A stretch of DNA of 64,000 nucleotides from Viridibacillus soli (GTDB taxonomy: Bacteria; Bacillota; Bacilli; Bacillales_A; Planococcaceae): assembly GCF_016612995.1 (NCBI RefSeq), contig NZ_JAEOAH010000024.1, positions 24,754-88,753 of the forward strand, in the 5' to 3' direction. The translations under genes and the position numbers were made by a program. Each line of letters opens with the position of its first letter. Within the stretch, counting starts at the first letter, position 1. The notes beneath the pieces are model-generated. The model saw nothing but the letters and a program-made list of their open reading frames with translations. It did not search any database and was not told the DNA's origin. Shown here piece after piece: positions 21,898 to 29,796 of the stretch.

Positions 21898-22296
21898 ATG
21901 ATCATTGCTGAACGCATGGCCTATGATGTATTGACAGATTATCGCGAAGGCTTCCAAGAAGAAGAATTTCTTGGACGCTTCAGCGATATTTTAACCAAAT
22001 ATGACTATATAGTAGGCGACTGGGGATACGGTCAACTACGTTTAAAGGGCTTTTTTGATGACAAAAATCAAAAGGCTTCTTTCGATACTAAAATTAGTAC
22101 GTTACAAGATTATCTATACGAGTTTTGTAATTTTGGATGTGCATATTTCGTATTGAAAAAGACCGGTAAGGCACCGATCCCTGTAAAAGAGGAAGTGTCA
22201 GAATTGGTCGTACTAGAGGCTGAAATTGATACAGAAATCATCGTCACCGAAACATTTGAAGAACCACAAAAAAACATCGATTCCGAGCTTCAATAG
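21898..22296 (+). CDS. yutD: YutD family protein (DUF1027)
   Basis: A 132-residue cytoplasmic protein matching YutD. The conserved core has KYDYIVGDWGYGQLRLKGF (about 35-53) and YLYEFCNFGCAYFVLKK (about 75-91), and the last 35 residues are acidic and poorly conserved. It lies 14 bp after lipA with GGATGGTGG as ribosome-binding site, so it is probably in the same operon. The function is unknown. Confidence 0.85.
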   Translation: MIIAERMAYDVLTDYREGFQEEEFLGRFSDILTKYDYIVGDWGYGQLRLKGFFDDKNQKASFDTKISTLQDYLYEFCNFGCAYFVLKKTGKAPIPVKEEVSELVVLEAEIDTEIIVTETFEEPQKNIDSELQ

Positions 22297-22315
22297 TCGG
22301 GATTGATGTTTTTTT
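22273..22315 (+). terminator. Intrinsic terminator at the end of yutD
   Basis: The stem AACATCGATTCCG / CGGGATTGATGTT overlaps the yutD stop codon and is followed by TTTTTT. Confidence 0.8.
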
Positions 22316-22512
22316 GTCAGGTTCGTAGCTAGGGTTTAGTTAATCAGGGTGTGGAATAAAAGCTCCATTTTAGTGATCTATGTTCGTTCAAGTGGAATTT
22401 ACAATATTGTGTAGGACAATTTTTGCGAATTAGACAGGTGACTATGCTTAAAAATCGCTAGACGACGTTCTTATATTTCAATAAAAAGCCTTCTCTGAAA
22501 TTAGAGTAGGCT

Positions 22513-22678
22513 AAGTCGTAGAAGTAGAAGATTGAGTCATAATAGATGAGCACTCAGTCATTAAAGATAGGATTTGAGTCATTACAGTTGGTCTGAGTCA
22601 TAGAAGCTGAGCTCTGAGTCATCAAAGCTAGTGCTTGAGTTATAAAAGTTATGCTCTCAGTTATCGAAGTTGGATATC
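22513..22678. repeat. 21-bp tandem repeat, eight degenerate units
   Basis: Units begin at 22513, 22534, 22555, 22576, 22595, 22616, 22637 and 22658. All steps are 21 bp except one of 19. Each unit starts with GAGTCAT or a close variant (AAGTCGT, CAGTCAT, GAGTTAT, CAGTTAT), followed by an AAAG/GAAG core and a variable GCTC-like end. Stops occur in the frames I checked, so it is not a coding repeat. Confidence 0.8.
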
Positions 22679-23421
22679 CAGCTTCAAGCGCTAACGGCTC
22701 GAGGTCGTTTCCGTTCTCTCGGTCAAAAGCTGAAAGTATGCTTTTGATTCGAGAACTCCAACGCTTGTCGCCGTTGCACGAGCGCCTTCAGCATGAAGCA
22801 TCTCCAGCTTCAGCGGCCAATCCCTCGAGGTCACTTGGGCCCACACGATGTGGGTCATGCAACCGTTGCGACAGGACGTCGCGAACTTAGGTTGCCTTCC
22901 TCTATTCTCGGACAAAAGCTGAAGAGATGCTTTTGTTTCGAGCCCGCACGATGCGGGTCACGCAGTCGTTGCCACCGGATGTGGCGTTCTTAGACTGTGT
23001 TCCTTTTTACAGTGCTTGTCGGGATTAAACGGCCCGCTTCAGCATTAAGTGTATCCAGCTCCAGGCGCTAGCTGTTCGCGACGTTTCGGCCGGGCGCTCA
23101 AAGTCAAAGGGCGACTTTGGCTTCCGTCCTCCAACGTGCTTCACAGCTAAACGAGCGCCTTCAGCATTAAGCGTATCCAGCTTCAGGCGCTAACGGCTCG
23201 AGGTCGTTTCCGTTCTCTCGGACAAAAGCTGAAAGTATGCTTTTGATTCGAGACCTCCAACGCTTGTCGCCATTGAACGAGCGCCTTCAGCATTAAGCAG
23301 ATCCAGCTTCAGCGGCCAATCCCTCGAGGTCACTTCCGCTCTCTCGGACAAAAGCTGGAGTGATGCTTTTGTTTCGAGAGCTACAGTGCTTGTCGGGATT
23401 AAACGGTCCGCTTCAGCATTT
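22675..23421. repeat. Cluster of five structured extragenic repeat units
   Basis: Five head-to-tail units, A 22675-22799, B 22801-23045, C 23052-23170, D 23174-23296 and E 23300-23421. Each starts near TATCCAGCTTCAG and ends near CGCCTTCAGCATTAAG or CCGCTTCAGCATTAAG. A and D are near-identical, and B and E share a second subtype, so an A-B pair appears duplicated as D-E around the divergent C. Most units have a central hairpin, TCTCGGACAAAAGC paired with GCTTTTGATTCGAGA. Local GC content is far above the flanks. Short open frames in this block are not genes. Similar CCAGCTTCAG/CGCCTTCAGC repeats are, from memory, scattered in Bacillales genomes. Confidence 0.85.
22840..22998. repeat. Paired approximately 60-bp cruciform modules inside repeat unit B
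   Basis: Two homologous modules (22840-22895 and 22943-22998) sit at corresponding points left and right of the central hairpin of unit B; unit E, the same subtype, lacks them. Each has a hairpin with CGA loop (CCCACA/TGTGGG in the first, CCCGCA/TGCGGG in the second), an outer stem (GCAACC/GGTTGC versus GCAGTC/GACTGT) and an inner hairpin (GCGAC/GTCGC versus GCCAC/GTGGC). The differences fall in pairs that keep base pairing. Confidence 0.75.
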
Positions 23422-23686
23422 AAAAGATCAATTCTTGCAAGTACTCTCTTAGTTCTTGTGCTTCGTCTTCTGGGCGGTTATATATTTGCTCTAAGTATCC
23501 TGGCTCTTCTAGGTCATCTGAGCCGACAATAGCGAAACGGCCGTGCTGCATATCTAAAACGAGCACTTTTCCGAAAAAGCGAGCGCTCTGTAAAATAGCT
23601 AAATCATAGCGTTGCGATTCGCCTGTGAAGCTGACAAAACGTGTTTTTGTATCCTCGACATCGTCGTATAAGAAAAATCTTTCCAT
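23420..23686 (-). CDS. DUF3055 family protein
   Basis: An 88-residue cytoplasmic protein, starting MERFFLYDDVEDTKTRFVSF, that matches the DUF3055 family of Bacillales. It is acidic, has no membrane segment, and its function is unknown. GGAAGGAG lies 11 bases before the ATG. The end of the gene touches the last repeat unit. Confidence 0.75.
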   Translation of the reverse strand: MERFFLYDDVEDTKTRFVSFTGESQRYDLAILQSARFFGKVLVLDMQHGRFAIVGSDDLEEPGYLEQIYNRPEDEAQELREYLQELIF

Positions 23687-23775
23687 TGTGCGCGCAACTC
23701 CTTCCGATTCTAAAGATATGGTACTATATAAAGGAGTAGACTATCAACTTTTACAATTTGAATGGAGGAAGTACT

Positions 23776-24228
23776 GTGTATTTCGTTGACCGTAAAAAAA
23801 TTATAAAAAATCTTGAATATATGAATTCATTAATTGCAACATTTGAAAGCCAGAATGACTGGTTGTCAGATGATATCCGCAAACTGGCTGTGGAACGTAT
23901 TGCGAATACATTAATCGAATCGATTATTGACGTTGGTAACTCGATGATTGATGGTTTTATTATGCGTGATCCTGGTAGCTACGAAGATATCATCGATATT
24001 TTAGTTGACGAAAAAGTAATTACTCTTGAAATGGATCAGCCATTAAAAGAATTAATCAGCTTACGACGTGCTCTTGTTCGTGATATTTTAGAAGTGAATG
24101 ATGAAGAAATCGTTACGGTATTAAACAATAACTTAGAAGCTCTTAAAGCATTTGCTCCAAAAGTAGATTATTATTTAGTGAATGAACTTGGACCAGTATC
24201 AGCATTTATACCTGAGGAAAATGAATGA
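23776..24228 (+). CDS. yutE: DUF86 (HepT-like fold) protein YutE
   Basis: A 150-residue helical protein of the DUF86 family. Start GTG at 23776 is chosen because TGGAGGA lies seven bases upstream and it gives the family N-terminus YFVDRKKI. DUF86 includes HepT toxin nucleases, whose RX4-6HXY motif would fall at about residues 105-115. Here that region reads RRALVRDILEV, without the His, so toxin activity is unlikely. It overlaps yutF by four bases (ATGA). Confidence 0.82.
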   Translation: MYFVDRKKIIKNLEYMNSLIATFESQNDWLSDDIRKLAVERIANTLIESIIDVGNSMIDGFIMRDPGSYEDIIDILVDEKVITLEMDQPLKELISLRRALVRDILEVNDEEIVTVLNNNLEALKAFAPKVDYYLVNELGPVSAFIPEENE

Positions 24229-24986
24229 AGGCATATAAAGCCTATTGTTTCGATTTAGATGGCACTGTGTACAAGGGGAGTGAGCCGATACCTTCAGCTG
24301 TGACATTTATACATGAATTGCAAAAAAACGGTGTAGAGCCCTTCTTTGTAACGAATAACGCAAGAATGACACAACGACAAGCACAGCAGAAGCTACAGAA
24401 AATGGGCATCGTGACATCTGAAGCGCATATTTTAACCTCAGCAATTGCAGCAGCTAAATATGTTAGTAAACACTATCCAAATGCAACGGTGCAAATGATA
24501 GGTGAAGAGGGCTTAAAAGCGGCTTTGCTCGCTGAAAATATTAGGATAACGAAGGAGCAACCAGATGTGCTAGTGCAAGGTATTGATTTAGAAATAAATT
24601 ATTCTAAAATAGAAAATGCTTGCTACGTTGTGCAAAATGGGGCGCAATTTATCGCAACAAATGGTGATTTAAAATTCCCGAATGAAAAGGGCTTTGCACC
24701 GGGAAATGGTTCGATTGCGGAGTTAATTCATACAGTGACAGGCGTAGCACCTACATATATCGGGAAGCCACAGCCTCATATGTTAGCCATTTTACAACAA
24801 TTGCATGGGCTTGAAAAAGAAGATATGCTCATGATCGGTGATAATTATGATACAGATATATTAGCAGGTATCAATTTTGGTATTGATACGTTGCATGTTA
24901 ACACAGGGGTGACCCCTACTGATTTAGTGCTAAAAAAGGCGCAAAAACCAACATTTACGGTTAATAGCTTACTTGATTGGTTATAA
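24225..24986 (+). CDS. yutF: HAD-superfamily (IIA) phosphatase YutF
   Basis: A 253-residue cytoplasmic sugar- or nucleotide-phosphate phosphatase of the NagD-like HAD IIA group. The nucleophile motif FDLDGTVYKG (about 8-17), the FVTNNA motif (about 40-45), and the C-terminal metal motif MIGDNYDTDI (about 204-213) are present. It is translationally coupled to yutE. The physiological substrate is unknown. Confidence 0.88.
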   Translation: MKAYKAYCFDLDGTVYKGSEPIPSAVTFIHELQKNGVEPFFVTNNARMTQRQAQQKLQKMGIVTSEAHILTSAIAAAKYVSKHYPNATVQMIGEEGLKAALLAENIRITKEQPDVLVQGIDLEINYSKIENACYVVQNGAQFIATNGDLKFPNEKGFAPGNGSIAELIHTVTGVAPTYIGKPQPHMLAILQQLHGLEKEDMLMIGDNYDTDILAGINFGIDTLHVNTGVTPTDLVLKKAQKPTFTVNSLLDWL

Positions 24987-24991
24987 TATAA

Positions 24992-25038
24992 TAAAAGTCG
25001 CAAATTATGTAGTTATAAACATAGTTTGCGACTTTTTT
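24992..25038. terminator. Bidirectional terminator yutF/yuzB
   Basis: AAAAGTCGCAAA (24993-25004) pairs with TTTGCGACTTTTTT (25025-25038), serving the convergent genes. Confidence 0.85.
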
Positions 25039-25040
25039 CT

Positions 25041-25277
25041 TTAGAATAAAGGGTTGTCTTCAATAAATTTATAGATTTTTTTTGTTAATTCTTCCGGTGT
25101 TTCAGCTTCGACCATTTCGCCATTTACAAGTGCATATAATGTATCAGAGCATTTCGTACAATAGCTCAAGCAGCCATATTCTAAAACATCTATATTCGGA
25201 TCCATTTCTAGCACTTCAAATGTATCTTGGGAGCCATTTGCTAAATTACTAACACAAAACTCAACAAGTGGATTCAT
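25041..25277 (-). CDS. yuzB: YuzB family protein (DUF1450)
   Basis: A 78-residue protein beginning [17 protein letters not shown], matching YuzB. Four cysteines are present (positions 8, 32, 36 and 39; the last three as CLSYCTKC), which suggests a redox, zinc or Fe-S role, but no function is established. The layout next to yutJ is the same as in B. subtilis. Confidence 0.82.
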   Translation of the reverse strand: MNPLVEFCVSNLANGSQDTFEVLEMDPNIDVLEYGCLSYCTKCSDTLYALVNGEMVEAETPEELTKKIYKFIEDNPLF

Positions 25278-25433
25278 GTGCGCCTCACCTCACTACTCGA
25301 AATGCTACTATTTTTTTTTTCATTCGTCAATTTTCGAGTCTATATTGTGAAACTTCTCACAATCGTTTATACTCGGTATTGGAAAGATTTGAAATGCAAC
25401 GAAATGTAATACTGTAATAAGAAGGAGATTACT

Positions 25434-26501
25434 ATGAGAAAATTAGTCTTATTAGGCGGTGGCTACGGTAATATGCGTATTCTTTTGCGTTTATTGCCAA
25501 ATAATTTACCAGAAGATGTACAAATTACTCTAGTAGACCGTGCACCATTCCATAGCTTGAAAACTGAATTTTACGCTTTAGCTGCAGGTACAACACCTGA
25601 AAAGCATATTCGTGTAGGTTTCCCTGAACATGAACGCTTATCTGTTGTATATGGAGAAATTGAGAAAATTGATAAAACAAACAAAGCTGTACTACTAGAA
25701 GGCGGCAAAAGTGTTGAGTATGATGATTTAGTTATTGGTCTAGGCTGTGAAGATAAGTATCACGGCGTACCTGGTGCGGATGAATATACGTACAGCATCC
25801 AAACAATGGCTAAATCACGTGAAACTTATAACACACTTTGTGGGCTTCCATCGGGTTCTGTCGTAGGAATCGTTGGTGCGGGCTTAAGTGGAATTGAGTT
25901 AGCAAGTGAATTACGTGAAAGTCGCGCAGATTTAAAAATTAAATTATTTGACCGTGGCGAGCGTATTTTAAAAGACTTCCCAGAACGCTTAAGTAATTAC
26001 GTAAAAAAATGGTTCGACAAAAATGACGTCGAAGTAATTGCAAATTCTAATATTACCAAAGTAGAGAAAAACGAATTATTTAATCATGATGAACATATTT
26101 CAGTTGATGCAGTTGTCTGGACAGCTGGTATTCAACCAGTAAAAGTTGTTCGTGACTTAGAATTAGAAGCAGATCGCTCAGGTCGTGTAGTTGTTACTCA
26201 ATATATGGACTTACCAAATGATGAGAATGTCTATATAGTTGGTGACTGTGCTGCTTCACAATTTGGACCAAGTGCTCAGTTAGCTGAGGAACAAGCAGAA
26301 CATATTGTACGCGTACTAAAATTACGTTGGAAAGGCGAAGTACTACCAGAGAAAATGCCGGAAATTAAGCTGAAAGGCTTTATGGGCGCATTAGGTAAGA
26401 AACAAGGGTTCGTCTATTTAGCAGATAAGACTGTAACAGGTCGTATCGCTCGTTTGATGAAATCAGGCTTACTATGGATGTACAAGCGCCACAACGGATA
26501 A
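25434..26501 (+). CDS. yutJ: NAD(P)H dehydrogenase-like flavoprotein YutJ
   Basis: A 355-residue type II NADH dehydrogenase-like protein. The FAD-binding motif GGGYGNMR (about 8-15) replaces the more usual GxGxxG, the NADH-binding VGAGLSGIELA is at about 147-157, and VYIVGDCAA is at about 265-273. It probably oxidises NAD(P)H at the membrane surface, but it is shorter and more diverged than the clear NDH-2 at 32322. ATG follows AAGGAGA. Confidence 0.83.
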   Translation: MRKLVLLGGGYGNMRILLRLLPNNLPEDVQITLVDRAPFHSLKTEFYALAAGTTPEKHIRVGFPEHERLSVVYGEIEKIDKTNKAVLLEGGKSVEYDDLVIGLGCEDKYHGVPGADEYTYSIQTMAKSRETYNTLCGLPSGSVVGIVGAGLSGIELASELRESRADLKIKLFDRGERILKDFPERLSNYVKKWFDKNDVEVIANSNITKVEKNELFNHDEHISVDAVVWTAGIQPVKVVRDLELEADRSGRVVVTQYMDLPNDENVYIVGDCAASQFGPSAQLAEEQAEHIVRVLKLRWKGEVLPEKMPEIKLKGFMGALGKKQGFVYLADKTVTGRIARLMKSGLLWMYKRHNG

Positions 26502-26550
26502 AAAGAAGCTGTCTCTTTCGCAAATAATGCGAGGCGAGACAGCTTTTTTA
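26502..26550. terminator. Bidirectional terminator yutJ/yuzD
   Basis: The AAGCTGTCTC / GAGACAGCTT stem with inner CGCA/TGCG pairing has A and T runs outside. Confidence 0.85.
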
Positions 26551-26886
26551 TGCTTCTTTTTCAATTGGTTCAAATCCTAATTTCTCAAGCTCTTTGAAAA
26601 CGGGCTTTAATTGAATATAGCCTTCTCCAATGACTTCGTTATTTATTAAAACTAATGGATAGAAAAATTCATCTTCATTTATTCGGTCTGCCCATTGCTG
26701 ATGGCGTTCATTTTGCGTAGGATGTTCGATATCAATATAAGTGATATGATACGGCTGTTCTGGATATTTCCGATTAATCGCAGCTTGTAGCCATTCATAA
26801 GTATCTTTTGAAGAAGGTGCATTGACACAGCTTGCACACATGATGCTAGCTCCGTATATTTCGATTGCAATTGTACATTTTGTCAT
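26548..26886 (-). CDS. yuzD: YuzD family thioredoxin-like protein (DUF1462)
   Basis: A 112-residue protein matching YuzD. The CASCVNAPSS motif (about 17-26) looks like a thioredoxin-fold CxxC, and ITYIDI and PLVLINNEVIGEG fit a glutaredoxin-like fold. A TTG start two codons earlier (26892) is equally close to the GAGAGGA site, so the start is uncertain. It is placed between yutJ and yutI, genes linked with redox or Fe-S chemistry. Confidence 0.78.
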   Translation of the reverse strand: MTKCTIAIEIYGASIMCASCVNAPSSKDTYEWLQAAINRKYPEQPYHITYIDIEHPTQNERHQQWADRINEDEFFYPLVLINNEVIGEGYIQLKPVFKELEKLGFEPIEKEA

Positions 26887-27241
26887 TAACAATTCATCCT
26901 CTCGTTTTCAGTAATAAATTTTTTACCATATGTATATACATTTAAATATAAAGATAAAGAGTGCAATTGTCACTGTCAATTTTAATAGCTCCTTTGTGAA
27001 AATAAAAAAACGTTAATTTAGCGGGCTAATAAAATGAGAAGGTTGTCAAAACCTTCTCATGTAGTTACCCATCTTGACGTTCGTCTGATATTATAATGAT
27101 GAGAAAGAACAAGAGCGATCGGCACTTTGCTTCAGCTTTCACTTGTGAAGGAAATAAAAAAGACCGCTCGATTGAAGCGTATCTACAGAAAAACAAATTA
27201 TTTCTCACACAAAAAACCTGAGCAAAAAGCCCAGGTCTTCA
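26887..27241. other. Intergenic region with hairpins and first 23-bp repeat copy
   Basis: A gap of about 355 bp. A perfect stem ATGAGAAGG...CCTTCTCAT lies at 27032-27060. A 23-bp sequence containing a TATAAT hexamer (27078-27100) is repeated exactly at 28618-28640. A terminator for the next minus-strand gene lies at 27210-27237 (ACCTG/CAGGT stem, T-run on the minus strand). No gene seen. Confidence 0.6.
27078..27100 (+). repeat. 23-bp direct repeat, copy 1
   Basis: Identical over 23 bp to 28618-28640. It starts CGTTCGTCTGA and includes TATAAT; the second copy forms the predicted -10 region of yutI. Confidence 0.75.
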
Positions 27242-27496
27242 TCATCTAGTATGCATTTTTTTCATAATGAAACTTACGATAAAAATCAACAAGATGGAAC
27301 CAATCAAGGATGGAATAATATAGAAATCACTAAGCGTTGGACCCCATCGGCCTAATAGTTTTCCTCCTATCCAAGCTCCAATAATACCTGCAATTATATT
27401 ACCAATAACTCCACCTGGGACATCCTTACCTAAAATAAATCCTGCTAACCATCCTAAGATCCCACCGATAATAAGAAACCAGATAAAGCTAAACAT
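27242..27496 (-). CDS. GlsB/YeaQ/YmgE-family small membrane protein
   Basis: An 84-residue, very hydrophobic, glycine-rich protein with three membrane segments and the family motif GWLAGFILGKDVPGG (about 14-28) plus GNIIAGIIGAWIGGKLLG. Members are often called transglycosylase-associated or stress-response proteins, without a firm function. The ATG at 27496 follows GGGAGG. It is encoded between the two copies of a 23-bp repeat. Confidence 0.82.
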   Translation of the reverse strand: MFSFIWFLIIGGILGWLAGFILGKDVPGGVIGNIIAGIIGAWIGGKLLGRWGPTLSDFYIIPSLIGSILLIFIVSFIMKKMHTR

Positions 27497-27604
27497 AAGT
27501 AAACCTCCCTTCAAGTTTTGAAACTTATGATTCCCATAAAGCTGAAAATAAAACATTTATAATATAGATATCACAATGATCAACACGTCCAATAAATGGT
27601 GATT

Positions 27605-28327
27605 CTATTCATTTTTACTATCCATAAGCTCCGATATGGTTACAAATTTATAGCCTTGTTTTTGAAGTTCAGGTAATATTTTGTCAAGCGCTTTTATAGT
27701 TTGAGTCCGATTACCACCTCCGTCGTGGAACAAGATAACATCACCGGGTTTCGTATTATTCAATACCTTTTTTACAATCTTATTAACACCTGGACTTTTC
27801 CAATCTTCCGTATCTTGGTGCCAAGACCATATGACTACTTTATAGCCGTTTTTCACAGCAACATTTATCATATTGTCATCATATTGCCCACCTACAGGTC
27901 GAAATAACACTGGATAAAAGCCTGTAATCTTGTGTATAAGGTCGTTTGTCTTTTTTAATTCTTTTTCCAGAACATTAACTGATTGGTTATACGTATGTGT
28001 ATACGTATGATTTGCTAATTCATGTCCTTCGTTATATTCCCGTAGGACTAGTTCAGGCTGTTTCTCTGCATTTTCTCCAATAACAAAAAAAGTCGCTTTA
28101 ACTTTGTGTTTAGTCAATAAATCCAAAATTTGCTCTGTGTACCTTGGATGTGGACCATCATCAAATGTTAAAGCAATAATTTTCTCATCCGTGTTAATAT
28201 CCCAAAGCATTTGCCCTGATTCTTCATAGTATCGCCTTCCTTTGTCAGAAGCATTACTAAAACCAGCGTAAAATACTAAGATGGTTAAAACACATACAGT
28301 TAAAATTAATAAATGGTTAAGCTTCAA
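27605..28327 (-). CDS. Polysaccharide deacetylase (NodB domain), membrane-anchored
   Basis: A 240-residue protein with an N-terminal membrane anchor/signal (about 4-22) and a NodB-homology domain. The catalytic motif TFDDGPHPRYT (about 52-62), the zinc-binding HTYTH (about 104-108) and the later LFHDGG motif are intact. It should remove acetyl groups from peptidoglycan or another surface glycan outside the cell. The TTG start at 28327 is chosen because GGTAGGTGA lies just upstream. It may have arrived with the neighbouring YeaQ-like gene as one module. Confidence 0.85.
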   Translation of the reverse strand: MKLNHLLILTVCVLTILVFYAGFSNASDKGRRYYEESGQMLWDINTDEKIIALTFDDGPHPRYTEQILDLLTKHKVKATFFVIGENAEKQPELVLREYNEGHELANHTYTHTYNQSVNVLEKELKKTNDLIHKITGFYPVLFRPVGGQYDDNMINVAVKNGYKVVIWSWHQDTEDWKSPGVNKIVKKVLNNTKPGDVILFHDGGGNRTQTIKALDKILPELQKQGYKFVTISELMDSKNE

Positions 28328-28664
28328 AACATCACCTACCAAGCTTTATAATTTTTTAAAGGACACCATTGTTTTAATATTGACCGAATGCGATTAATTA
28401 TACTTTTTAACAATATACAGGGAAATATATCCTTTGTGAGGGTAAATAAAAAGACCGCTCGGATGATCGGTCAAAAAAAGTGCGTCTGTTCGCGTATTTA
28501 TTTTAAAATTCTCCAAGATATTTACATTTATTTATACGCCGTTACAAAGTGTCCATTCGACATAATTACCTAAAATACTGTTATACCAACAAATGAGCGT
28601 ATAAGTACTTTCCTTTGCGTTCGTCTGATATTATAATGATTATAAGGAAAGGAGTCGATAGAAA
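28328..28664. promoter_or_regulatory. Intergenic region with orphan hairpin and yutI promoter
   Basis: A 337-bp gap. A hairpin at 28446-28475 (GACCG/CGGTC, T-run on the minus strand) has no gene to serve. The second 23-bp repeat copy (28618-28640) supplies TATAAT (28632-28637), a likely -10 box of yutI; no good -35 is seen. Confidence 0.5.
28618..28640 (+). repeat. 23-bp direct repeat, copy 2 (yutI -10 region)
   Basis: An exact match to 27078-27100, 1540 bp away. Together the copies bracket the YeaQ-like and deacetylase genes. Confidence 0.75.
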
Positions 28665-28886
28665 ATGCAAGAACAAGTACAAGAAGTTTTAGATAAATTA
28701 CGCCCGTTCCTTCTTCGTGATGGAGGAGACTGTGAATTAGTTGATATAGAAGATGGTATCGTAAAATTACGTTTACTAGGTGCATGCGGTAGCTGCCCGA
28801 GTTCTACAATCACTTTAAAAGCAGGGATCGAACGCGCATTATTAGAAGAAGTACCAGGCGTTGTTGAGGTAGAGCAAGTATTCTAA
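28665..28886 (+). CDS. yutI: NifU-domain Fe-S carrier YutI (NfuA-like)
   Basis: A 73-residue protein consisting of just the NifU C-terminal domain. The cluster-binding CxxC is in [14 protein letters not shown] (about 43-56). It probably carries [4Fe-4S] clusters from SUF to target enzymes. ATG follows AAAGGAG. Its neighbour yutM encodes an A-type carrier, and lipA lies 7 kb upstream. Confidence 0.92.
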   Translation: MQEQVQEVLDKLRPFLLRDGGDCELVDIEDGIVKLRLLGACGSCPSSTITLKAGIERALLEEVPGVVEVEQVF

Positions 28887-28908
28887 GCAACTACTTACAA
28901 AAGCATTA

Positions 28909-28937
28909 AAAAAGAGCCCTTGTAGGCTCTTTTTTTG
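28909..28937. terminator. Bidirectional terminator yutI/DUF2225 gene
   Basis: GAGCC (28914-28918) and GGCTC (28925-28929) are flanked by AAAAAA and TTTTTTT. Confidence 0.85.
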
Positions 28938-28950
28938 TTGAAATGAAAAG

Positions 28951-29652
28951 TTAATGTACTTCCGAATGCTCTTCCATTTCTTTTTCATGACGCATTATTT
29001 GCCATTGTTCTTTTGCCATTTCGATAATCTTTATTTCATTTGAAGTACGTTGCTTCTCAATTACGCGAGAGAATTGACGAATGGCTTCTTCTCGGTCTCC
29101 TAATCTTCTAGACAACTCTGCAATTAAATAGAGTACGCGAACTTCGGACATTGAAGTACCGTTATAATCACCATTAGAGTATGCATCTATATATTGATCG
29201 CGTGCAATTTGTATAAAACGGTCTTCCTGCTCCGTATTTTTAATAGTGCGGTATAACCAAGCCGTCCGAAGAGCAAGTCCGGCTAATGTAATATGCTTTT
29301 CCTTTTTAATTTGTCCACAAACCAGTGCTAATTTATATACTTGCAAAGCATCATCAAGTGTTCTTTCTTTGCCAAATGAATGCTTGTGCCATTGCGCACT
29401 AATTTGCGCATCGATAGCTTCGTATGTCCCTGGTGCAAAGTATTTCGAAAAGTCTTCAGTGAAAGAAAACCCACAGTGTTCACAAACGAAGGCATTATAA
29501 AATAGAGGATTCACATCATTTTCATAAATCGGGTGAAAATCACTTTCATTATTACTGATTTTAATAAATTTTGAGCGCACTTTTGTTGTATTGAATTTCT
29601 TTTTACAATGAATGCAGTCAATTTGCTTCTCGTAATAAGGTGAAATTTCCAT
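28951..29652 (-). CDS. DUF2225 protein, zinc-ribbon plus TPR-like
   Basis: A 233-residue cytoplasmic protein matching DUF2225. Two CxxC pairs, IDCIHCKKKF (about 14-23) and FVCEHCGFSF (about 63-72), look like a zinc ribbon, and the C-terminal half is helical and TPR-like (GDREEAIRQFSRVIEKQ). ATG at 29652 follows GGGGAC; a much longer upstream reading has no family similarity and overlaps the yutM promoter. The function is unknown. Confidence 0.82.
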   Translation of the reverse strand: MEISPYYEKQIDCIHCKKKFNTTKVRSKFIKISNNESDFHPIYENDVNPLFYNAFVCEHCGFSFTEDFSKYFAPGTYEAIDAQISAQWHKHSFGKERTLDDALQVYKLALVCGQIKKEKHITLAGLALRTAWLYRTIKNTEQEDRFIQIARDQYIDAYSNGDYNGTSMSEVRVLYLIAELSRRLGDREEAIRQFSRVIEKQRTSNEIKIIEMAKEQWQIMRHEKEMEEHSEVH

Positions 29653-29796
29653 TATATAGTCCCCATTTCCTATTAAAGTATACGGACCAATTATATCAGA
29701 TAAGAGAACCGAAAGAGTGTCTATTTTTCGAGTATGAGTTGTTTTACTCCAACATAAAATATTGTTATGATAGTAATACGAAAGAAGGTGACACGG

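Noticed and set aside
22651..22993. Open reading frames on both strands within the repeat block
   Set aside because: They arise from GC-rich repeat DNA, have no ribosome-binding sites, and show no protein-like character.
22513..23421. CRISPR array
   Set aside because: The 21-bp units have no unique spacers between conserved repeats, the larger units are palindromic and variable, and no cas genes are present.
23776..24986. Toxin-antitoxin pair formed by yutE and yutF
   Set aside because: DUF86 toxins pair with a nucleotidyltransferase, not a HAD phosphatase, and the catalytic motif is missing.
28446..28475. Hairpin as the terminator of yutI or the deacetylase gene
   Set aside because: Its T-run is on the minus strand, but it lies upstream of the deacetylase start, so no current gene ends there.
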